DNA from: CAVSIS01 sp963814875
GTDB lineage: Bacteria; Acidobacteriota; Thermoanaerobaculia; Thermoanaerobaculales; Sulfomarinibacteraceae
Reading direction: 5' to 3'
NCBI GenBank assembly: GCA_963814875.1
Contig: CAWFFJ010000008.1
Coordinates: 1 to 35,056 of the forward strand
DNA: 35,056 nt
How positions within the stretch are numbered: position 1 is the stretch's first letter; each line of letters opens with the position of its first letter. The position numbers and the translations under genes were made by a program. Below the pieces are notes generated by a model that had not been told where the DNA came from, ran no database searches, and was given only the letters and a program-made list of their open reading frames with translations. Shown in pieces: positions 14,812 through 22,599 of the stretch.

Positions 14812-17406
14812 GTGGATCCGCACCTCCTTCTCCCGCTCGCGCTCGCGCCCCTGGCTGCACCACGGCGGAGGTGGTTGATCTTCATCGTGTTGGGCGCGGC
14901 CCTGGCGATGATCGCCAATATGCCCTGGCTGACCCAGCGCCTGCCGCAGCTCGCCTGGATCGACGGCTCATGGCTGGCCGTCCTTCGAAGCCCGGCGGCG
15001 GTGATGGTGATGAACGTCGCTGCGGGCCTCATGGTCCTGTTCGGCCTGGTGCGGCTGGCCACCGTCAGGGATCCAACCTTGCGCCTTGCCCGCCGGCTCG
15101 AGCGGCACGGCGACGCGGTGGGCGCAGCAGCGATGTACGCCCAGGCCGGCGACAAGCACCGCGCTCTCGCCCTCTTCCGAACGGGTCGCGCCTGGCGCGA
15201 GGCGGCCCAGAGCGCACTCGAGCTCGGGCTCGAGAGTGAGGCCGCCGGTCTGCTCCGCAAGGCCGGGGGACACCACCTCACGGAGGCGGCGCGCCTGTAT
15301 CGGCGGATCGGCGAAGCGGAGACCGCACAGCGCTGCGACCACGAGCTCGCCGAGTGGCTCGCCAACCGCGGTCGCCTGGACGAGGCGATCGAGGCGTGGC
15401 TGCGCGCCGGAGAGCCTCTGCGCGCGGCTCGGACGGCCCATGTCGCCCTCGCCGAACGACGGCTGCAGCCGTCCCACTCGGCCTATCACGCCGCCTGGCG
15501 CGCGGCTGCCGCGACCCGCGACCACACCCTTCTCGCGCTGCTGTGCGAGCTCAGCGGCCAGTGGCTCAAGGCGGCGCAGGCATGGCGAGCGGCGGGCGAG
15601 AGCTCCCGCGCCGCCGAGAACTTCCGTCGCGCCGGAAATCTCGAGGAGGCGGCCCGCGAGAAGACGGCAGCCGGCCGCCCACTCGAGTCGATCCAGCTCC
15701 GGATGCAGCACCTCGTCCAGATGCGAGAGCGCCTCGGCGGCATCACGGGCGGGGCCGACGGGTCGACGGTGGAGGCGCGGCGGCTCCAGCTCGCCATCGC
15801 CCAGGAGTCGTCGGCCTTGGTGACAGCCCTCGACGAGCTCGGCATGGTCGACGAGGTGGTCGAGGTGCTGTGCATCGCCGACCGGATCGAGGAGGCGGTC
15901 GAGCGCCGCACGGCAGGCGGTCGTCCCGAGGCTGCGGCCGAGCTTGCCCGCGAATCGCAGCGGTGGGATCTCGCCGCACCCCTCCTCGAGCGGCTGCACC
16001 GCTGGGCTGAGGCGGCCGACAGCTACGAGCTCGGTGGGGACCTCGCCAGTGCCGCGCGCTGCGCCGAGCAGGCCGGCGAGGACGAACGCGCCCTCGTGAT
16101 GTACCGCAGCCTCGGCCGCACCGACGCCGCAGCCCGCTGCCTCGCTCATGTCGGGCGGCTCGAAGATGGCCTCGTCGAGCTCCACCGTGAGGGTCTGCTC
16201 GACCAGGCACTCCAACTCTTGCATGCACACCCTGGTCCGGTCCCAGACATCCCCGACGTCGTCCTCGACATGGCGGAGCACGCCTACCGCCACGGCGACC
16301 GTAGTCAGGCGGTGGCATGCCTCCGCCGCGCGGTTCTCGGGGTCGCCCTGCGGCCCGGCCGGCTCGAACCGGCGGTCGCCCTCGCACGGTTACTGTTCGA
16401 GGGCGGCGAGGTCGACACCGCGCTCGCCCAGCTGCAGCGGGTGCTCGAGATCGACTACTCCAACGAGCCGGCCCGCGATCTCCACCAGGAGGCGCTCGCC
16501 GCGCAGACCTCCTCGGCTCCGGCCGACACGCAGGCGACGCGCGTCACCGGTGCCGCTCCGAGTCTCCCGAGCCGCCCGGAGGAGCGCTACGCGATCCTCA
16601 ACGAGCTCGGCCGCGGCGGCATGGGCGTTGTCTACCGCGCACTCGACGCTCGGCTCGAACGGGACGTCGCGATCAAGGTTCTGCGCACCACCTCTCCGGA
16701 GGAGGCCGCCCGGCTCGAGCAGGAGGCCAAGGCGGCCGCGACCCTCAACCATTCCGGCATCGTCACGGTGTTCGACTTCGAGGCCGGTTTCGGCGGTTAC
16801 TTCATCGTTATGGAGCACGTTCCCGGCGAGGCGCTCGACCGCCTGCTCCGAACCGACCCCCAGCGCATCGCCCGCAACCTCGGTGCGATCCTGTTCCGCC
16901 TCGCCGACGCAGTCGCCTACGCCCACCAGCACGACGTCATCCACCGCGACCTCAAGCCCGGCAATGTCCTGCTCACCCCGGACGGAAAGGTCAAGGTGCT
17001 CGACTTCGGCATCGCGGCCCGTCTCGACCGCGAGGCCGGGATCGCTCCCGGGGTCTGCGGTACGCCGTTCTACATGGCGCCCGAGCAGATTCGCGGCGAG
17101 GCCCCGACCCCCGCCTCCGACGTCTACGCCTTCGGTGCGACAGCCTTCCACCTGTCGACCGGGCGCCCACCGTTTCCCCGCGGCAACGTCATCGAGGCGC
17201 ACCTGTCGCAGCTGCCGCCCGATCCCATGGAGCTCGCACCCGGCCTCGACCCGGAGCTGGCGAGTCTGATCCTGCGCTGCCTGGCCAAGGACCCCTCCGC
17301 GCGGTTCGCGAACGCTTCCGCCCTGCGCGACGCCCTCCGGCCGTTCGCCCTGCGCAATCTCAGCGGACCAGCCCACCGCATCGACCCCTCCCGGCCACCT
17401 GCTTAG
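14812..17406 (+). CDS. Membrane-anchored TPR-repeat Ser/Thr protein kinase
   Basis: An 864-residue Hanks-type kinase with reversed layout. Residues about 21-37 and 62-83 are hydrophobic helices. Residues about 90-580 are degenerate TPR-like helical repeats rich in Ala/Glu/Arg (for example GDAVGAAAMYAQAGDKHRAL, ANRGRLDEAIEAWLRAGEPL). The kinase domain fills about 590-850: Gly-rich loop LGRGGMGVVYRAL, VAIKVL lysine 622, HRDLKPGNVLL with Asp713, DFGIA with Asp731, GTPFYMAPEQIRGE activation end. All key residues are present, so it should be active. Many bacterial kinases instead have an N-terminal kinase and C-terminal sensor. It is transcribed divergently from dnaJ. The TAG stop is formed by TA plus the first base of an inserted palindromic element. 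Confidence 0.93.
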   Translation: MDPHLLLPLALAPLAAPRRRWLIFIVLGAALAMIANMPWLTQRLPQLAWIDGSWLAVLRSPAAVMVMNVAAGLMVLFGLVRLATVRDPTLRLARRLERHGDAVGAAAMYAQAGDKHRALALFRTGRAWREAAQSALELGLESEAAGLLRKAGGHHLTEAARLYRRIGEAETAQRCDHELAEWLANRGRLDEAIEAWLRAGEPLRAARTAHVALAERRLQPSHSAYHAAWRAAAATRDHTLLALLCELSGQWLKAAQAWRAAGESSRAAENFRRAGNLEEAAREKTAAGRPLESIQLRMQHLVQMRERLGGITGGADGSTVEARRLQLAIAQESSALVTALDELGMVDEVVEVLCIADRIEEAVERRTAGGRPEAAAELARESQRWDLAAPLLERLHRWAEAADSYELGGDLASAARCAEQAGEDERALVMYRSLGRTDAAARCLAHVGRLEDGLVELHREGLLDQALQLLHAHPGPVPDIPDVVLDMAEHAYRHGDRSQAVACLRRAVLGVALRPGRLEPAVALARLLFEGGEVDTALAQLQRVLEIDYSNEPARDLHQEALAAQTSSAPADTQATRVTGAAPSLPSRPEERYAILNELGRGGMGVVYRALDARLERDVAIKVLRTTSPEEAARLEQEAKAAATLNHSGIVTVFDFEAGFGGYFIVMEHVPGEALDRLLRTDPQRIARNLGAILFRLADAVAYAHQHDVIHRDLKPGNVLLTPDGKVKVLDFGIAARLDREAGIAPGVCGTPFYMAPEQIRGEAPTPASDVYAFGATAFHLSTGRPPFPRGNVIEAHLSQLPPDPMELAPGLDPELASLILRCLAKDPSARFANASALRDALRPFALRNLSGPAHRIDPSRPPA

Positions 17407-17568
17407 TGTCCTGTTTGGAAAATCCCGCTGCACTTCTCGTGGGCCACCGCGGCCCCTGGTTGCGTTGCTCCTCCTTGAAGTAGCAAGGCTACGCCTGCGT
17501 CGTCGCGCCTTGCCAGGAACCACGCTGGCTCCGCGATAAGCACATGGGACTTCCCAAACAGGACACTA
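17404..17568. mobile_element. Palindromic MITE-like element P3 with TA flanks
   Basis: A 161-bp palindrome (17406-17566) flanked on both sides by TA. The ends are GTGTCCTGTTTGG and CCAAACAGGACAC, a perfect 13-bp inverted pair extending imperfectly to 21 bp. The centre is GTAGCAAGGCTAC (17480-17492), exactly at the midpoint. TA flanks with short inverted ends are the signature of IS630/Tc1-mariner-type transposition, so this is probably a MITE mobilised in trans. The left TA plus G forms the TAG stop of the kinase gene. The rest of the 392-bp gap (17569-17753) has no recognisable feature. Confidence 0.8.
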
Positions 17569-17753
17569 GCTCGCATGCCTCTTCACGGCAGACCATGGGA
17601 CGCCGTGCCCGGGATGGCCGGCGGCCCCAGACGCGCACAGCGCGTCAAAGGCACGCGCAGGGCAGAGGCCCGCGCCGCGGTCTCGAAGTCGAGATCGACG
17701 TGAAGGGCATCGGTCCGGCGCGAGCCTCGGAAGAGAGCCCGGCGGGTGCGGGT

Positions 17754-17783
17754 TATCATGTCGGCAGCGGGCAAGACCGCTGC
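17754..17783 (+). promoter_or_regulatory. Candidate exosortase promoter and leader hairpin
   Basis: TATCAT (17754-17759) is a -10-like box, followed directly by a GCAGCGG / CCGCTGC hairpin (17764-17783) and a GGAGGG ribosome binding site ahead of ATG 17799. No clear -35 box is visible. Confidence 0.35.
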
Positions 17784-17798
17784 ATTGGAGGGTTCGCC

Positions 17799-18317
17799 AT
17801 GCGCCTGCGCCGCCTCTGGGAGCGTCCAGAGACGCGTTTCTTGATCCTCTTCCTCACGATCCTGGGGGTGAGCTTCACTGTTGTCGCTCTCAAACCGGTG
17901 AATGACGGTGTGGTGGTCCCCTACACCGCTTTCGTGGCGCGAATGTCGGCAGGTCTGCTCGCCCTGTTAGGCGAGAACATCACGGTGCGCGGATGCGACC
18001 TGGTGTCGCCCCGGTTCGCAGTGACCATCTACAACGGCTGCAACGGCCTGATCACCAGTCTGGTGTTCATCTCCGGCGTGCTTGCCTTTCCCGCGCGGGC
18101 ACGCGCCAAACTGCTCGGCGTGGTCGGCGGGCTGGTCGCGATCCAGCTCATCAACCAGATCAGGATCGTGTCCCTGTTCTACATCGGGGTGTTTCTTCCG
18201 CGTTTCTTCAGCGAGTCGCACATCTTCATCTGGCAGTCGATCGTGATCGTCTTCGGCGTCACCCTCTGGGTCTTGTGGGCACACCGATATGGCACGCCGC
18301 TCCGCGACCGCGCCTGA
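17799..18317 (+). CDS. xrtH: Exosortase H
   Basis: A 172-residue integral membrane protein of the exosortase/archaeosortase family, predicted cysteine proteases/transpeptidases that process proteins carrying a C-terminal sorting signal. The catalytic triad is visible: Cys81 in YNGCNGLITS, Arg122 in NQIRIVSLFY and His141 in ESHIFIWQ. The short length, without the long extra N-terminal helices or C-terminal EpsI domain of larger exosortases, fits the XrtH type, whose substrates end in IPTLxxWG-CTERM domains. I find no such substrate in the window. ATG 17799 has GGAGGG ahead of it. The downstream partner gene starts 29 bases before this stop, as expected for an XrtH pair. Confidence 0.88.
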   Translation: MRLRRLWERPETRFLILFLTILGVSFTVVALKPVNDGVVVPYTAFVARMSAGLLALLGENITVRGCDLVSPRFAVTIYNGCNGLITSLVFISGVLAFPARARAKLLGVVGGLVAIQLINQIRIVSLFYIGVFLPRFFSESHIFIWQSIVIVFGVTLWVLWAHRYGTPLRDRA

Positions 18318-18915
18318 TCCGTACCCGGCGTTTCTCCGGCGTCTCCCGCTGGCCTTGCTTGCGGGCCTGCTGCTGTGGTTGATCGTGCTGCGTCCGGTGT
18401 CGGACCACGCGGTCGCCTTCGTCGCCCAGAACCTGATTCGGGCCTTCGAGGTGCCCAAGGTGACCCGCCTGGTGGTCGAGGACCACCGCGCGGAGATACG
18501 CCGCGCGGATTTCCGCAGCGACTCCAAGATCCCGACCGTCTCCCTGACCGAGATCCACTTCAATACCATCGTGCTGCTCACGCTCTTCTTCGCCCTCCCC
18601 CGCCCGATGTCACGACGCCAGCTGGAGCGCCTGGTGATGGCGTTCTCGGCGCTACTCCTGACCCAGTCGCTGAACCTGGTCTTCCACGTCAAGACGCTCT
18701 ACGCTCTCGGCCTTGGGGAGTGGAGCAGTGCCCACTACGGCGCGGTCTCACAGAACGTGTACGGATTTCTGCGGTACTTCTTCGACCTCCCGGGACGGTT
18801 CAGCTTCCCGTTCCTGCTCTGGCTGGCATTCAGCTGGGAAACCGTCCTGACCCTCGTCTTGCGCCGCGAGCCCGCCGGCGAGTCCCCACCCCGAAACCGC
18901 AAGGCGAAGGCGTAG
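18289..18915 (+). CDS. Exosortase H-associated membrane protein
   Basis: A 208-residue membrane protein encoded directly after, and overlapping by 29 bases, exosortase H. Four or so hydrophobic segments are visible: LPLALLAGLLLWLIVL (about 19-34), FNTIVLLTLFFAL (about 91-103), VMAFSALLLTQSLNLVF (about 115-131) and FSFPFLLWLAFSWETVLTLVL (about 171-191). A soluble loop of about 50 residues, probably periplasmic, lies between the first two. The tail is basic. The position fits the described XrtH-associated family; its biochemical role is unknown. It may help substrate presentation or complex assembly. Confidence 0.8.
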   Translation: MARRSATAPDPYPAFLRRLPLALLAGLLLWLIVLRPVSDHAVAFVAQNLIRAFEVPKVTRLVVEDHRAEIRRADFRSDSKIPTVSLTEIHFNTIVLLTLFFALPRPMSRRQLERLVMAFSALLLTQSLNLVFHVKTLYALGLGEWSSAHYGAVSQNVYGFLRYFFDLPGRFSFPFLLWLAFSWETVLTLVLRREPAGESPPRNRKAKA

Positions 18916-18920
18916 GACAA

Positions 18921-19113
18921 ACCACCAAGACATGAAGACACCAAGCCATCGCAAGGGCGGAGAACCTCACATCAGGACCGCGCGGCGGCCCCGCACAATC
19001 GAGCCGAGCGGCTCGTGCTCGGTCTTCATCTCTGAACCTGACGGGCCGATCCACGAAGCGCGCTCACGCTGAACGCTGCCACAGTTCTCTTCGTGTCTTG
19101 GTGTCTTGGTGGT
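18921..19113. repeat. Inverted-repeat element B (ACACCAAG arms)
   Basis: Occupies most of the 301-bp convergent gap. The left arm (18921-18945) and the inverted right arm (19089-19113) are 25 bp and match at 22 positions. The left inner margin reads CCATCGCAAGG, the exact inverse of the right inner margin of element A (CCTTGCGATGG), so B lies in opposite orientation to A. It starts 5 bases after the TAG stop of the exosortase partner gene. No ORF is evident inside. Confidence 0.82.
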
Positions 19114-19183
19114 AAGACGCCGCAACGAACGCAGGTGCCGATCCGGGCACGCCAGCAGAATCCGATACCGCCGCGCTTCTCTC

Positions 19184-19211
19184 GCGTCTTGCGTCTTGCG
19201 TCTTGCGTCTT
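19184..19211. repeat. Four tandem copies of GCGTCTT
   Basis: Four exact 7-bp units just before the 3' end of the minus-strand regulator. Such a repeat can change copy number by slippage; being outside the coding frame it would only affect the 3' end of the transcript. Confidence 0.8.
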
Positions 19212-19216
19212 GCAGG

Positions 19217-21043
19217 TTACCGCTGGCGGCGCAGGTACCGGTAGTCCGGCACCTCGTACTCCTTCATCTTCGCGATGAGAGCGCCGCGCGAGAGGTTCAG
19301 GACCCGGGCAGCCTTGCTCTGGTTGCCCTTCGTCCGGCGCAGAACCCGGTCGATGACCATGTGCTCGACGAACGGGATCACCTGCTTGAGGTCGTCCCGG
19401 GCGAGAATCGCCACCGTTGCGCCATCGGTGTCCTCGCTGCCTCCGGCTGAGAGCCGCGCGCTGCCAATGGGCACGATGCCGCGGACCATCTCCCCTCCCG
19501 GGGTCGCCGAGACGAGCCGCCGCAGCTCGGCGACCAGCTCGGTCATCTGGCCCTCGAACGGATGGTTGAGCAGTGAGTTCAGGGTTTCCAGCTCGATCCC
19601 CCGAATCTCTTTGTCCTGCTCGGCGCCCAGCCGGTCGAGCAGCCGGACCACCAGCAGCGGGAGGTCTTCGCGCCGCTCGTCAAGGGCCGGCACCAGCATG
19701 GGGTGATCGAAGACGCGGAAGAGCGCGGTATCGACGAAGCCCGAGTTGACAAGGCCGAGGATGTCCTCCTCCGTGGTGGCAATCCAGCGGACCCGCGGTC
19801 CGTAGCCCGAGTCGCGGTCGGCGGCGATCGCCGCCGCAAGCTCACGCTGGAGCCCGCCCGAGAGCTGCTCCAGATCGCGCACCACAAGCACACCGCCACG
19901 GGCCCGCTCGACGAGCCCGCTGCCCTCCACCGCAGGATCTCCAAGGAGCTCGAGGCGCTGCGACGCCTCGTCGTCGTCCTCGTGCGCTCGAAAGACGTCC
20001 ACCGTCAGCGGTCCCCTTGGATGGACCGAAGCGATGATGTCGGCCACGAACATGCGTCCGGAGCCCTTCTTGCCGCACAGTAGCACCGGCTCGATCGACC
20101 GCGCCGACTCCACGATGCGCTCGCGCAGCACACGGATGGCCGTCGAGGTCCCCGACAGCTGCTGCTCGAGCAGCTCTCGGACCTGGCCCTCCCAGGGGCC
20201 GAACAGGCTGCTCGAAGTCTCCACGCGTTCCCATTCGACGGCGAGCATCCGAGCCAGCTCGGCGATGATCAACCGGTCGTCCTCCCAGTCCTCGGCAGGC
20301 ACCTCCAAGACAACATAGGTCCGCGAGTCGCCTCGGCCACGCTCGATCGGGTAGATCAAGATCCGGCGGATGCCGAGGCGGACGATCGCGAAGCGCCCGC
20401 TGCCGAGCTCGGCAAAGGTGCGCAAGGGTAGGCGCGGGAGCTCAGCGGTCCAGCACGACGCCAGCGGTTCGAAGCGCCCGTCGTCGCCCAGCCAGGCGAT
20501 CATTGCCTGGCGCTCTGGGAAGAACTGCTCGAAGAAGGTCACCAGCGGTGGGATCAGGTCCGAACGGACACCGGCCCCGAAAATGTCCACCATCTGGCGA
20601 CGGGCGGCAGCGAGACGGCGGGGCTCCGAGTACAGGGCAACCTCCGCGCGGGCTTTGCCACTGTCGCCTTTGGGAGTGGCCACGGGAGTCGCGCGATCCG
20701 AGGTCTCCGCCGCTTCCTCGACGTCACCGCTCGCGGCGTCGACGGTCATCTCGTCGTCGTTGATGCCCTTGAAGACGAGGGCGGCGGTGCCGATACGCAG
20801 CCGGTCACCAACCCGAAGCACGCCGCGTGAGCGACGCTCACCGTTCATTACGACCACCTGCCGATGCTGTGCAACAAAAGTGTACACCGCACCGTTGCGC
20901 TGAATGACGATGTGCCGCGGGGCGACTCCGGGAGCCCGCAGAACGACGTCGTTCTGACTTCCGGCCCCGACTGAGATCATCTGCTTGGAGAGGTGATAGG
21001 TGAGCTCTGACCCACCGTCACCCTCGATCGCCAGCGTTACCAT
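19217..21043 (-). CDS. FHA domain, degenerate AAA+ and Fis-type HTH regulator
   Basis: A 608-residue protein built like a sigma-54 enhancer-binding protein but with altered core motifs. Residues about 5-90 are an FHA-like phosphothreonine-recognition domain (LSKQMISVGAGSQNDVVLRAPGVAPRHIVI). About 140-290 is a GAF-like sensor region. About 300-530 is an AAA+ core whose Walker A is GKKGSGR (324-330) instead of GETGTGKE, and whose Walker B region reads GGVLVVRDLEQLSG without the usual DE pair. I see no GAFTGA loop, needed to contact sigma-54. The C-terminus is a Fis-type helix-turn-helix (RTKGNQSKAARVLNLSRGALIAKM). It probably binds DNA without remodelling sigma-54 holoenzyme. ATG 21043 follows GGAGG at good spacing. 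Confidence 0.88.
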   Translation of the reverse strand: MVTLAIEGDGGSELTYHLSKQMISVGAGSQNDVVLRAPGVAPRHIVIQRNGAVYTFVAQHRQVVVMNGERRSRGVLRVGDRLRIGTAALVFKGINDDEMTVDAASGDVEEAAETSDRATPVATPKGDSGKARAEVALYSEPRRLAAARRQMVDIFGAGVRSDLIPPLVTFFEQFFPERQAMIAWLGDDGRFEPLASCWTAELPRLPLRTFAELGSGRFAIVRLGIRRILIYPIERGRGDSRTYVVLEVPAEDWEDDRLIIAELARMLAVEWERVETSSSLFGPWEGQVRELLEQQLSGTSTAIRVLRERIVESARSIEPVLLCGKKGSGRMFVADIIASVHPRGPLTVDVFRAHEDDDEASQRLELLGDPAVEGSGLVERARGGVLVVRDLEQLSGGLQRELAAAIAADRDSGYGPRVRWIATTEEDILGLVNSGFVDTALFRVFDHPMLVPALDERREDLPLLVVRLLDRLGAEQDKEIRGIELETLNSLLNHPFEGQMTELVAELRRLVSATPGGEMVRGIVPIGSARLSAGGSEDTDGATVAILARDDLKQVIPFVEHMVIDRVLRRTKGNQSKAARVLNLSRGALIAKMKEYEVPDYRYLRRQR

Positions 21044-21188
21044 GAGCCCGCCTCCAGTAAAGCCACCCAAAATCCGTCCAGATCATCAGACCGACGTTCT
21101 CGGAGCAACGAAATGCGTTCCCGCCCGTGGCAGGAGGAACCGGCACCACTGCCCTTCTCCCGAGACGGTCATCGCGGTGCTTGCCACC

Positions 21189-21217
21189 ATCGTACGTCCC
21201 GAAACGCATGACGTCAA
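21189..21217 (-). promoter_or_regulatory. Promoter of the FHA regulator
   Basis: On the minus strand TTGACG (21212-21217) and TACGAT (21189-21194) are exactly 17 bases apart, a good sigma-70-type match. The predicted transcript has a leader of about 140 bases before ATG 21043. Confidence 0.6.
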
Positions 21218-21264
21218 TTTCGAGAACAGATTCGCAATCAGATGGGCCTCGGACGGCGTTTGGA

Positions 21265-22599
21265 TCAACGGTTGCTCAAACTCGCTACGACCGCACCGCC
21301 CAACCTGCGGGCAACCAGGGCCAGGCCGGAGATCTCGGGCATCGGCTTGCCCTCATGATCGACCACCAGCAGCCCGACCACAGCCGAACCGGTTCCAAGC
21401 GGGATGATTGCCGTCCCTACGACCAGCCGTGAGAGCCCCAGCACACGTGCCAGCTGCCGCGCCGCGGCCGAGTCGGGATCCGGCTCGAGGGCCGTTTCGC
21501 CGGAGCGCACGACGCGCTCCAGCAGGCCGATGCCACGCGGCAGCGCCGTGTGGTCGCGGTCGAGGGGGAAGCCGAACCCCGCACGGCAGCGGATCGCGGT
21601 GCCCTCGACCAGGAGCACGGCGCCCCGAGCAACCTCGGCACTCGCAAGCTGGAGCAGCGAACCGAGTGCCTGCTGGCTGTCCGCGCCGTACAGCAGTGCA
21701 TCGACGAGCTCGGCGACGCCGCCCGCCATCTCGCCCGGAACGCGTACGCCGCGCCGCCGCAGCTCGCGGTCGACGACCAGGGTCAGGTCGTCGGCGAAGC
21801 GGTGCATCACCTCGCCCGTGTCGCCCTGGGGAGGTGGCATCAGAAAGCTGACCCCCGCGGCGATCAGGCGGTGCACCCACGCCGGATCACCGAGCGGTCC
21901 GGCCCACACTACCGGGACCGGGGGCGAGACCTCGGTCCCGCGCTGCACAAGCTCGAGCCAGTCGCCTTCGTGCCCGACCCGGGTGATCGACAGCTGGTGG
22001 TGGATCACCAGTGCGTCGAGCTCGTCGACCGGCACATCGGCCGGCGACCCGAGCAACCGCACCCGCCACCCGCGCCGCCTCCACGCCGTCTCGAGGCTCC
22101 CCCGCCATACCCTCGGGTCCGGAGCCACGACGCCGATCTCGGCCAGCAGCAGCTCCTCGGGCGCGATCTGCTCGAGGTCCTCGAGCAGGGCCTCGAGCGG
22201 ATTGCGAGGAGGAGCATCCGGCAATACGTGGATGCTGCCAGCGCGGGCGCCGTCCGGACTTCCCGCGAGCACCCGGTCCGAGCCGGCCTCGACGCCGGCG
22301 TGCTGCAACACCAACGCTGCGGCGTCCACCAGGGCGTTCAGACTGACGGTTGCCTCGTCTGGGGCGCCGAGGTCCTCGGGCACGAAGCGGAAGGTCCCGC
22401 GGGTGGCGCCGAGGACCCGGCCGGCTGCGGCCAGCACGGCATCGTCCATGGCCGGCGACCGTCCACGGATCACCTCCAGCCGCAACGATCCTGCCGGCGT
22501 GTCGAGCTCGAGCAGCCCACTGCGGGCGGTGGCCCACAGCAGCCGAAGCAGCGTCGGCGGGTTGAGGTGCTCGAGGCTCCCCTGGAGCGACCGTCTCAT
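21265..22599 (-). CDS. DUF4388-like (PATAN) and GAF-like regulatory protein
   Basis: A 444-residue cytosolic protein. Residues about 5-55 (LEHLNPPTLLRLLWATARSGLLELDTPAG) look like a DUF4388/PATAN module, common in Acidobacteriota and Deltaproteobacteria signalling proteins. About 150-270 resembles a receiver-like alpha/beta fold, with a candidate phosphoacceptor region but no confident Asp-Lys set. About 320-440 is GAF-like (GSLLQLASAEVARGAVLLVE, LSRLVVGTAIIPLGTGSAVVGLLVVDHEG). There is no output domain. The ATG overlaps the upstream stop (ATGA) with GGAGG ahead, making it the last gene of the ribH-nusB operon. Confidence 0.75.
   Translation of the reverse strand: MRRSLQGSLEHLNPPTLLRLLWATARSGLLELDTPAGSLRLEVIRGRSPAMDDAVLAAAGRVLGATRGTFRFVPEDLGAPDEATVSLNALVDAAALVLQHAGVEAGSDRVLAGSPDGARAGSIHVLPDAPPRNPLEALLEDLEQIAPEELLLAEIGVVAPDPRVWRGSLETAWRRRGWRVRLLGSPADVPVDELDALVIHHQLSITRVGHEGDWLELVQRGTEVSPPVPVVWAGPLGDPAWVHRLIAAGVSFLMPPPQGDTGEVMHRFADDLTLVVDRELRRRGVRVPGEMAGGVAELVDALLYGADSQQALGSLLQLASAEVARGAVLLVEGTAIRCRAGFGFPLDRDHTALPRGIGLLERVVRSGETALEPDPDSAAARQLARVLGLSRLVVGTAIIPLGTGSAVVGLLVVDHEGKPMPEISGLALVARRLGGAVVASLSNR

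Noticed and set aside
17569..17798. N-terminal extension of exosortase H back to about 17544
   Set aside because: It would begin inside the palindromic element and adds Arg/Gly-rich sequence with no family similarity; ATG 17799 has a ribosome binding site and gives the normal length.
19184..19211. CRISPR-like or other array at the GCGTCTT repeats and the ACACCAAG units
   Set aside because: Units are 7-8 bp and contiguous with no spacers, and no cas gene is present.
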